A stretch of DNA of 14,661 nucleotides from CAIOSQ01 sp044359885 (GTDB taxonomy: Bacteria > Pseudomonadota > Alphaproteobacteria > CACIAM-22H2). The translations under genes were made by a program, and so were the position numbers. Below, in pieces: positions 1-6,099 of the stretch. The number at the start of each line of letters is the position of its first letter. Position 1 is the first letter of the stretch. The DNA lies in assembly GCA_044359885.1 (NCBI GenBank), contig JBIKLI010000073.1:1-14661 (forward strand), read 5' to 3'. The notes beneath the pieces are model-generated. The model ran no database searches, had not been told where the DNA came from, and was given only the letters and a program-made list of their open reading frames with translations.

Positions 1-279
1 CCGTTCCGCCGAAGAAATCTCGTAGACCGAGGTGATGGCGATATGCCGCCGCCGCTGGGTCACGTATCCGCCGGCAAGGAGATAGCAGGCCGAGCACAGC
101 ATGATCGTGGCCTCGAAGGCCCAATCGGTCGGCGCGTTGAAGATGTAGCGCGCGAACACTTCGTAGGTCGTCGCGATGGTCGCGATCAGGTAGAGGTAGC
201 TCGCGTTGCGCGCCACCCAGCTTATCGCGCGTTCGACCGGCGAGGACGGGATCCCCTGCGTCGCGACGGAGTCGGTCAT
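1..279 (-). CDS. dctQ: TRAP transporter small permease (DctQ family), partial
   Basis: The first 93 residues of a tripartite ATP-independent periplasmic (TRAP) transporter small membrane subunit; the rest lies beyond base 1. The start ATG (complement of 277-279) follows GGGGGAA about five bases upstream. A short polar N-terminus leads into a hydrophobic helix (about residues 25-42, with NASYLYLIATIATTYEVFAR), then YIFNAPTDWAFE, a classic DctQ signature, then a second hydrophobic helix and the positively charged QRRRH turn. In the family this four-helix subunit bridges the binding protein and the large DctM permease and sits in the inner membrane. It is 66 bases downstream of the binding-protein gene, separated by a hairpin, and is presumably followed off-window by dctM. 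The substrate cannot be read from this subunit. Confidence 0.88.
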   Translation of the reverse strand, partial: MTDSVATQGIPSSPVERAISWVARNASYLYLIATIATTYEVFARYIFNAPTDWAFEATIMLCSACYLLAGGYVTQRRRHIAITSVYEISSAER

Positions 280-299
280 GCGTATTCCCCCGGAAAGGC

Positions 300-326
300 G
301 GAGAGGGGGCTTGCGGCCCCCTCTCC
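300..326 (-). other. Intercistronic hairpin between dctP and dctQ
   Basis: A perfect inverted repeat: an 11-base arm at 300-310 (ggagagggggc), a 5-base loop at 311-315, and the complementary arm at 316-326. It lies between the stop of the solute-binding protein gene and the start of the small permease. No run of T follows on the minus strand, so it does not look like a full intrinsic terminator. Inference: it protects the upstream mRNA from 3' exonucleases or partly attenuates transcription, giving more binding protein than permease. Confidence 0.7.
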
Positions 327-345
327 TCGTTCGTCGTGTATCAGC

Positions 346-1392
346 TTACTGGTAGTCCGCCGGCAGCAGGTTCATCTGCTTCATGAAGCGGATGTTCGCG
401 TCATAGGCCTTGCGCGCGATCTCGCTGCCCGCGGCGAAGTCCTTCCAGGCGCCCGCCGCGATCTGGCGGAACTTGTCGCGCTCGACCTGCGGCCAGTCGA
501 TGATCTCGATGCCGCGCGACTTGTCGGCCATGTCGCGGGCGACCAGCTTGCGGTCCTCGACATCGGCCGACATCACCAGGTCGGCCATCGCCGCGCGATA
601 CCAACCGTCCACCGCGGCCTGCTCGGCCGCGCTCAGCCGGTTCCACATCGCCATGTTGACGGTGAACTGCAGGATCGGCATCGAGTGGATGCCCGGGTAG
701 ATCGGGAACTTCGCCACCTTGAACAGGCCGACCGAGTCGCTCATCGAGTAGGTGCTGTCGTCGGCCGCGTCCACGACGCCCTTGTCGAGCGCGGTATAGG
801 TCTCGGACGGCGGCATGGCGACCGGCGCGGCGCCGGCGCGGCGGAACACGTCGGCGGCGAGCCCCTCGGGCGAGCGGACCTTCTTGCCGCGGAAGTCGTC
901 GACCTTGCGGATCGGCACCTTCGAGATGAAGGCCTCCTTGCCGCCGGTGGCGCAGCCGACAACCTTGACCTGCCGGTTCGTGTACCGGTCGAACAGTTCC
1001 TGCAGGATCTCGCGCCCGCCGCCGTAATAGCAGAACTGGATCACCTGCCACGGCGTGTCGTAGCCGGCGATCAGGTCGCCGAGCAGCGCGAAGGCCTTGT
1101 CGCGGCCGGAGAAATAGACGGTCGACGTCAGGTCGGCCTGCAGGATGCCCTGGGCGACGGCGTCGATCGTCTGGTTGTGCGGCACGACCGAGCCGATCGG
1201 CGTCAGTTCGGCGCGCACCTTGCCGCCGGTCATCGTCGTCAGCACCGGCAGCCAGCGCTCGATCGTCTTGTAGTAGAAGTCGCCGGCCTGGGCCGACGTC
1301 TGGATCTTCCAGCTTTGCGTCTGGGCCTCGGCGCCATGCGCCGCGACCAGGACACCGGCGCCGAGGACGGCGGCGGCGAATAGCTTCTTCAT
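346..1392 (-). CDS. dctP: TRAP transporter solute-binding protein (DctP family)
   Basis: A 348-residue periplasmic binding protein that captures the substrate for the TRAP permease. The start is set by GGAGGA a few bases before the ATG and by a clear signal peptide (MKKLFAAAVLGAGVLVAAHG, probable cleavage after AEA at about residue 23). The family arginine that pairs with an organic acid carboxylate appears as R173 in KKVRSPEG, followed by the usual AADVFRRAGAAPVAMPPSE segment and ALDKGVVDAAD. YDTPWQVIQFCYYGGG (about 111-126) resembles TRAP binders of the keto-acid/mannitol type rather than the C4-dicarboxylate type. Length is normal. It lies 80 bases downstream of the dimethylformamidase-like beta subunit gene in the same orientation, so it probably supplies that enzyme's substrate or recovers its product. 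The ligand is unknown. Confidence 0.92.
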   Translation of the reverse strand: MKKLFAAAVLGAGVLVAAHGAEAQTQSWKIQTSAQAGDFYYKTIERWLPVLTTMTGGKVRAELTPIGSVVPHNQTIDAVAQGILQADLTSTVYFSGRDKAFALLGDLIAGYDTPWQVIQFCYYGGGREILQELFDRYTNRQVKVVGCATGGKEAFISKVPIRKVDDFRGKKVRSPEGLAADVFRRAGAAPVAMPPSETYTALDKGVVDAADDSTYSMSDSVGLFKVAKFPIYPGIHSMPILQFTVNMAMWNRLSAAEQAAVDGWYRAAMADLVMSADVEDRKLVARDMADKSRGIEIIDWPQVERDKFRQIAAGAWKDFAAGSEIARKAYDANIRFMKQMNLLPADYQ

Positions 1393-1472
1393 GTCTCCTC
1401 CAGATTGCTTTGGTGGCAGAGCGCGAAGGCTAGGCGAAGCCGGTGCCGCTGTGAAGCGCCGCGATCGTGCGA

Positions 1473-3719
1473 TCAGGAAAGGGGCATGGCGAAAGGCGCC
1501 GGATCCAGGAAGCGACGCAGCACGTTGGCGGTCAGCCGCGAGATTCCGTTGCGATAGGAGTCGTGGGCGAGGCTGCCCAGGTAGCTGATCGAGCCGGTCG
1601 ACCACACGGCGCCGCCGGCCGGGGTCTCGAAGAAGACGATGTCCGCGCGCACGGCCGGCCAGGTTCCCCCGTGGGCGCCGCAGAATCCGGCATTGATCTC
1701 CTCGACCACCAGGTTCATCACCTTGGAATGGCCGGCCGACGAGGCCACGACCAGCGCGTGCGCCGGCGTCCCCAGCGCGGTGCTCGCCGAGTCGATCTCC
1801 ATCCCCGCAGCGCCGCCCAGCGCGCAGCCATAGTCGCCGAGCCTTGCCTCGGCGACGCCCTCGAACATCCAGGCGACGCGCGGATCGGTGCTCGCCGCAG
1901 TGCGCCTGTAATAGGTCGCGAAGTCGAAGCCCTGGGCGATGAAGCCGACGCCGAGCAGCGCGTTGGGCATGCGCCCGTTCCGCCGCCACAACCCGCCCAG
2001 TTCGCCGGTCGCGGCGTGCAGATACTCGCCCGGGGCCTCGGCCCAGGCGCGCGTGCCGCCCTCGGCGCGGCGCACCTCGATCATGCCGGGATGGCTCTCG
2101 GGATAGTCGATCTTCCAGTAGAAGCCGTTGCCGCCAAGATACATGAAACGGCCGCCGCGCCCGAGCCAGGCGACCAGCCCGTCCCACATCGCGGCCGACC
2201 AGTACTCGGGGTGGCAGCCGCTCATCACCACGCCATAGGGCTCGAGCAGCGACAGCCCCTCGCGATGAAGATCGTCGTCGGTGATCACGTCGTAATCGAA
2301 GCCCTGCGCCTCCAGCCAGTCGATCAGGCAGAAATCGATCTGCAGGTTCCACATCCGTCCGGTGGGCCGGACATTGGTCATCGGCCGCAGCCGCGAGGCA
2401 TGGCAGACGCCGGAGCCGTCGGGATGCCGGTCATAGGTCGAGGGGCCCAGCTCGGGATGGATCGTCGCCAGCATGTCCGTGGTGTCGATCTGCTGCAGCG
2501 CGCCGAAGGCGAGGTCGACGGTGCTCGGCACCATGCGCGCGCGGTAATTCGCATAGACGTTGTAGGTCGCGGTCGAGGCGAGAAAGGCGGCCCGCGCCCG
2601 CGCCTTGCCGCGCGGCGGCCGCACGAAGAAGGTGATCCAGAAGGACGGCGCGTTGTCGGTGTCGATCCGCAGCGCGTAGATCCCGCTGCGCGCGTCGCCG
2701 GGGATCGTCCAGGCCAGCGTGTCGGGCCAGCACGCATCGTAGAGATCGTCCTCGTGGAAATGGATCGCGCCGTAATGCCGCGGCTCGCGCCGCCAGTCAT
2801 GGACGCTGCCGTCCCAGAAGGCGCCGGTGACCGCACGCTTGGGGGCGTTCACCGTGACGCCGTGCAGCGCGCGCGGGCCGGTATCCCGGACCTGCGTCGT
2901 CGGGATGTCGCGCGCGAAATCCCAGGCGGCGCGCAGGCAGGCTTCGGGCGGACGGGTCGACGCCGCGGCGGCAAGCGCGCGGATCTCGTCGGGCGACAGC
3001 GCGCGTTCGGCGAGGCTCGGCGCCTCGATCTTGCCGTTGAACGCCCAGGCCGCGAAGCGGCCGGGCGCCGGACCGGGCCGGCCGATCGCGCCGATGCGCA
3101 AGGGGGAAGCGGGCAGCGCGCCCATCGCGGCGAACCCGGCCGCCTCGACCGCCGGCGACGCATCGAAGCCGCGCGCGGGCAACGGCGTCTGGCGCAGGAA
3201 GACCTCGCCGGTCGCCACGTCGACCGCGGCGGCGACATGGTACCAGCGCCCGGTCCGCATCGGCGTACCGGTCGAGACCCGCGTCCCGTCCGCGAAATGC
3301 ATCGCCAATGCGCCGTCCGCGTCGACGATCAGCGCGAAGCCGGGGCGGCGCTGACCCTCGACGAGGGTGGAGACGATCGCCTGCTGCGGGCGTCCTTCGG
3401 CCAGCAGCGGCTGGACCAGGGCCATCACGGTGAACGACGACAGGCCCGCGACCGCGTCGCCACGCTCGACCAGCACGAAGGACCCTGCGGGAACCGGGCG
3501 CAGGACGGCGCTGTGGCGGCCATTCAGCGGCGCGTCGATGTCCTCGGTCTTCAGCCCCGCGCCGGACGGCCCGGTGTCGGAGCTGATCACCCGCACCAGC
3601 TGGGCGGTGTAGTCGCGCGGCCGCGTCATCGCGCCGATGCGAAAACGGATCGTGCCGCCGGCCATGGCGCTCCAGTCGTCGCAATAGCCCAGCACGTCGG
3701 GGGTCGGCAGGTCGCTCAT
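1473..3719 (-). CDS. N,N-dimethylformamidase beta-subunit-like amidohydrolase
   Basis: A 748-residue protein resembling the large subunit (DmfA2, about 760 residues) of N,N-dimethylformamidase, a mononuclear iron enzyme that splits dialkylformamides to formate and an amine. An N-terminal segment is followed by a LamG/concanavalin-like beta-sandwich (about 80-270; GRWYHVAAAVD at 158-168, FNGKIEAPSL at 227-236). The C-terminal half is the DMFase catalytic and glutamine-amidotransferase-like domain: YNVYANYR (386-393), STYDRHPDGSGVCH (427-440), SGCHPEYWS (500-508) and GGNGFYWK (529-536). By position, Y389, Y429 and E505 correspond to the two-tyrosine, one-glutamate iron ligands reported for the Paracoccus enzyme; that match is from memory and unaligned. 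The start has GGGAGGGG upstream and lies 11 bases after the alpha-subunit-like gene. DMF itself need not be the substrate. No signal peptide, so cytoplasmic. Confidence 0.88.
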   Translation of the reverse strand: MSDLPTPDVLGYCDDWSAMAGGTIRFRIGAMTRPRDYTAQLVRVISSDTGPSGAGLKTEDIDAPLNGRHSAVLRPVPAGSFVLVERGDAVAGLSSFTVMALVQPLLAEGRPQQAIVSTLVEGQRRPGFALIVDADGALAMHFADGTRVSTGTPMRTGRWYHVAAAVDVATGEVFLRQTPLPARGFDASPAVEAAGFAAMGALPASPLRIGAIGRPGPAPGRFAAWAFNGKIEAPSLAERALSPDEIRALAAAASTRPPEACLRAAWDFARDIPTTQVRDTGPRALHGVTVNAPKRAVTGAFWDGSVHDWRREPRHYGAIHFHEDDLYDACWPDTLAWTIPGDARSGIYALRIDTDNAPSFWITFFVRPPRGKARARAAFLASTATYNVYANYRARMVPSTVDLAFGALQQIDTTDMLATIHPELGPSTYDRHPDGSGVCHASRLRPMTNVRPTGRMWNLQIDFCLIDWLEAQGFDYDVITDDDLHREGLSLLEPYGVVMSGCHPEYWSAAMWDGLVAWLGRGGRFMYLGGNGFYWKIDYPESHPGMIEVRRAEGGTRAWAEAPGEYLHAATGELGGLWRRNGRMPNALLGVGFIAQGFDFATYYRRTAASTDPRVAWMFEGVAEARLGDYGCALGGAAGMEIDSASTALGTPAHALVVASSAGHSKVMNLVVEEINAGFCGAHGGTWPAVRADIVFFETPAGGAVWSTGSISYLGSLAHDSYRNGISRLTANVLRRFLDPAPFAMPLS

Positions 3720-3730
3720 CGGCCCCTCCC

Positions 3731-4045
3731 TCAGTCGATTGCCAGGGGCTGCCCGGTGGCGGACTCCCAGCGGCGCTTGAAAACGGCCCATTCCGCGTCG
3801 GCGGCGGAACCATGGATCTCGTTGCCCAGCACCACCGGCGGCTTGCCGCCGGGCTGCTTGACCGCGAGCGCGTAGCGCCTGTGCGGCTCGACGACGACGA
3901 GCACGTAATTGCCGTTGAAGCGGGGCCCGCGCAGCGTCTCGAGCAGCGCGTAGAGCTCGGGCGAATGCTTCGCGAAGGGATTGCGCCGGAATTCGCGCGC
4001 CAGATCCAGGCGCGTCGCGTCGATCGCCGGTTCCTCGTCCTGCAT
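3731..4045 (-). CDS. N,N-dimethylformamidase alpha-subunit-like small protein
   Basis: A 104-residue protein, first gene of the minus-strand operon. The start is chosen because GGAGGG lies five bases before the ATG and because upstream codons are low-complexity. Features shared with DMFase small subunits (about 130 residues): NPFAKHSPELYALLETLR (22-39), then GNYVLVVVEPHRRYALAV (45-62) and a C-terminal AEWAVFKRRW (84-93). In the known enzyme the small subunit packs on the large one and is needed for a stable (alpha-beta)2 complex. It is shorter than described DmfA1, mostly at the N-terminus. Its placement 11 bases ahead of the beta-like gene strongly supports the pairing. Assignment rests on motif resemblance and context, so it is less certain than the beta subunit. 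Confidence 0.72.
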   Translation of the reverse strand: MQDEEPAIDATRLDLAREFRRNPFAKHSPELYALLETLRGPRFNGNYVLVVVEPHRRYALAVKQPGGKPPVVLGNEIHGSAADAEWAVFKRRWESATGQPLAID

Positions 4046-4073
4046 ACCGCCCTCCCTCGGCCCGCGGCGCCGA

Positions 4074-4102
4074 CATTGGCGGGGCGGCGGCGGCGCTGTC
4101 AA
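4074..4102 (-). promoter_or_regulatory. Candidate promoter of the dmf-like/TRAP operon
   Basis: On the minus strand the hexamer TTGACA (complement of 4097-4102) is a perfect -35 box. The -10 position 17-18 bases on reads CCAATG/CAATGT, a weak match, as is common in high-GC alphaproteobacteria. It would start transcription about 20-25 bases before the alpha-subunit ATG at 4045. A 6-bp inverted repeat (4090-4095 with 4104-4109) flanks the -35 box and could be an operator; both elements are speculative. Confidence 0.35.
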
Positions 4103-4164
4103 ACGCCGCGGCGGCGCAGTTGCGGCATGCGCCCGCGCGATGGCACCTTGGACCGGCTGCAACC

Positions 4165-4170
4165 AGGGGG
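4165..4170 (+). promoter_or_regulatory. Ribosome binding site deciding the deacylase start
   Basis: AGGGGG at 4165-4170 directly abuts an ATG at 4171 but lies nine bases before the in-frame ATG at 4180. The normal spacing favours 4180 as the start; using 4171 would add only three residues (MTD). Confidence 0.55.
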
Positions 4171-4179
4171 ATGACGGAC

Positions 4180-5196
4180 ATGAGCGCGGCCCAGCCGAAG
4201 AAGAGCATGATCTGGACGGAGGTCGACTACGAGCGCGAGGGCAAGCAGGTCGGCTATCTGCATCTGCCGCATTCGGTGACCCGCTCCGCCTACGGCACCA
4301 TCGCCATCCCGATCGCCGTCATCCGCAACGGAGAGGGCCCGACCGTGTTCCTGATGTCGGGTAACCACGGCGACGAATACGAGGGCCAGATCGCGCTCAC
4401 CAAGCTGATCAAGGCGCTGGAACCGAAGCATATCAAGGGTCGCGTCATCGTCATGCCCGCGGCCAACCTGCCGGCCGTGATGGACGGCGCGCGCGTCTCG
4501 CCGATCGACGGCGGAAATCTCAACCGCGCCTTTCCCGGCGATGCCGAGGGCTCGCCGACCTTCCAGATCTCGCATTACATCAACACCACCATCTATCCGA
4601 TGGCCGACTACCATCACGATCTGCATTCGGGCGGCTCGTCGCTCGACTATCTGCCGTTCTGCTCGGCGCGGCTGGGGCCGGACGAGGCGCAGAACGCCAA
4701 GGCGCTGGCGGCGCTCCACGCCTTCGGCGCGCCGCTCAGCTTCGTCTGGGCCTACTCCCCCGACAATCGTCTCGCCGCATCCTCCGCCATCGCCAACGGC
4801 GTGGTGGCGCTGGGCGGCGAGTTCGGCGGCTGCGGGCGCGTGTCGATCCCCGGCGTGCGCCTGGTCGAGCGCGGCGTGCGCAACCTGCTCGCCCATGCCG
4901 GCGTGCTGAAGGACTGGAAGATCCAGAACGACGGGCCGACGCGGCTGGTCGAACTGACCGGCAAGGACTACTACGTCTACGCGCCGGAGCCCGGGCTGTT
5001 CGAGCCGTTCTGCGAGCTTGGCGAGATGGTCAAGGCCGGCCAGCCCTGCGGCCAGGTTCATTTCGTCGACAACCCGGGCCGCGATCCCATCGTCTGCCAT
5101 TTCAAGCGCGACGGCCTGCTGGTCTGCAAACGCCATCCCGGTCGCATCGAACGCGGCGACTGCGTCGCCCATCTGGCGACCGACCGCCGCAGCTAG
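4180..5196 (+). CDS. Zinc N-acyl deacylase, succinylglutamate desuccinylase/aspartoacylase family (DoeB-like)
   Basis: A 338-residue cytoplasmic enzyme of the M14-like AstE/ASPA superfamily, which removes acyl groups from N-acylated amino acids or related amides. Zinc ligands are H63 and E66 in SGNHGDEYEGQ and H149 in HHDLHSGG. NLNRAFPG (113-120) holds the substrate-binding arginine R116, and E214 in GGEFGG matches the family's general base. The C-terminal third (GLFEPFCELGEMVKAGQPCG, about 272-291) is the usual beta barrel domain. Overall it most resembles N-acetyl-diaminobutyrate deacetylase (DoeB)-type proteins, but no ectoine degradation genes are seen here, so no symbol is given. It is divergent from the dmf-like/TRAP operon across 134 bases, suggesting joint control and a related substrate. 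Start discussed under the RBS at 4165. Confidence 0.85.
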   Translation: MSAAQPKKSMIWTEVDYEREGKQVGYLHLPHSVTRSAYGTIAIPIAVIRNGEGPTVFLMSGNHGDEYEGQIALTKLIKALEPKHIKGRVIVMPAANLPAVMDGARVSPIDGGNLNRAFPGDAEGSPTFQISHYINTTIYPMADYHHDLHSGGSSLDYLPFCSARLGPDEAQNAKALAALHAFGAPLSFVWAYSPDNRLAASSAIANGVVALGGEFGGCGRVSIPGVRLVERGVRNLLAHAGVLKDWKIQNDGPTRLVELTGKDYYVYAPEPGLFEPFCELGEMVKAGQPCGQVHFVDNPGRDPIVCHFKRDGLLVCKRHPGRIERGDCVAHLATDRRS

Positions 5197-5395
5197 TTGC
5201 GCGCAGCCGCCGCGCGGCACCACGCCTCGACCGGGGCGTGGGGCTGCGCAGGCACGAGATTGCCGTCGCGGCCGGTCAGGCCGGCATTGGCGACCATGGC
5301 CTCCGGTACCGCCGAATCGAGGGCTGGATGACCGCCTCGAAGACGGGATCGAAGGTGGGCGCCGTCCCGGTCCTCTGCTTGCCGCCGCGCGATGA
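5193..5395 (-). pseudogene. Possible remnant of a histone-deacetylase-family gene
   Basis: Read on the minus strand, two adjacent frames give short protein-like stretches. The first (about 5366 down to 5305) has PTFDPVFEAVIQPSIRRYR. A one-base frame change near 5305 would continue into PEAMVANAGLTGRDG and a stop at 5193-5195. The combination recalls the part of HDAC/acetylpolyamine amidohydrolase proteins where an evv.P.l..frP helix leads to the .saGfDa..D strand. Upstream of 5395 no HDAC active-site motif could be found in any frame, so at most a C-terminal fragment remains. The frameshift and the family are inferred from a few residues, and the inverted repeat at 5201-5249 overlaps it. Low confidence; it may be chance. 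Confidence 0.22.
5201..5249 (+). terminator. Nested inverted repeat after the deacylase gene
   Basis: Five bases past the deacylase stop. The outer arms GCGCAGCC (5201-5208) and GGCTGCGC (5242-5249) are complementary. The inner arms CCACGCC (5220-5226) and GGCGTGG (5235-5241) enclose an 8-base loop. The left side carries an 11-base bulge (5209-5219). There is no T-run, so if it ends transcription it would do so with Rho or as an mRNA 3' end barrier. Confidence 0.4.
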
Positions 5396-6099
5396 TCAAC
5401 CGAGATGGTCCGCCTCGGCGACCGCCGAGCGGCGGCCCAGCCGATGGGGGGAACCGGGGCAAGGCGGACAAGGGCAAACGCATTGCCACGCGCGGGGGCC
5501 ACGATGCGCTCTCGCATCGGCGGCGTGGGAAGATGTCGAACCGACCGACGGACGGAAATTCGGCGCTCGTCCCCTTCCCCGGGAGATCGGCGACCGTGGT
5601 CGAACACGCGCTCGCGGAAATACGGCGGAGCGCGCTTGTCCCCTCGCCGCTTCGTCGTGGCGGCTTGTCTCGGCGCTCGGGGCGATCGCGGTCAGCGGGC
5701 ATCATGAAAACGACCAGGCCCGTGGGGCCGCCGGTCGTCTTTGCGAGCGGCAGATCAGGCTTCCCTGCCACGCGCCCGAAACCGCCCCGGGCGATGGGAC
5801 CGCCTCTCCTGTCGCCCTGACGTGCCCGGCAGCAACCGCCCGAAGGCGCTCGACGGCGCGACCGGCTTGCGCAACTCCCCGACGATCGCCGCCCCGCGCT
5901 CGGCCCGGACACCCTGCGCAGGGACATGATCGGTTCACCCGGCAAGCGCCGCCCATCACCGGGGCCAAGCGCTTCGGTCCGGGCGGATGTTCCATGCCTC
6001 TGGCCGAGGATCCCGCAGGAATTTGATGAACCGCGGTGTAACGTGGTCCCCGGCCGCCGCGTACATCACGACGAAAGCGGCCAAGTCTCGAGCGCCCCC
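5250..6099. other. Long gap with no convincing gene
   Basis: Open frames here on both strands translate to arginine-, proline- and glycine-rich sequence without recognisable motifs, typical of antisense or noncoding GC-rich DNA. I see no tRNA, transposase fragment or repeat array. It should contain the promoter of the seven-gene plus-strand operon, but no clear -35/-10 pair was found. The HDAC-like trace reaches in from the left edge. Confidence 0.6.

Noticed and set aside
43..1383. Long plus-strand open frame (446 codons) opposite the TRAP genes
   Set aside because: It is antisense to dctQ and dctP, whose signal peptide, motifs and ribosome sites are clear; its translation is rich in R, H, D and G with no domain.
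1467..3875. Plus-strand open frame of about 800 codons opposite the DMFase-like gene
   Set aside because: Antisense shadow caused by high GC third positions; no recognisable motif, while the minus strand encodes a full-length family protein.
4099..5607. Minus-strand open frame of 502 codons opposite the deacylase
   Set aside because: Shadow of a gene with complete zinc-site motifs; its own translation is low-complexity and arginine-rich.
5553..5644. Two similar stretches (5553-5575 and 5615-5644), both starting cggaaat and ending gtcccct, in the long gap
   Set aside because: The match is imperfect and has only two copies; no array, palindrome or mobile-element context supports a functional repeat.
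6023..6060. Possible sigma-factor promoter around ttgatgaaccgcggtgtaacg upstream of the flavoprotein
   Set aside because: TTGATG has no -10 match at normal spacing, and the gaac/cgt pair is too close for a general-stress (EcfG-type) promoter.
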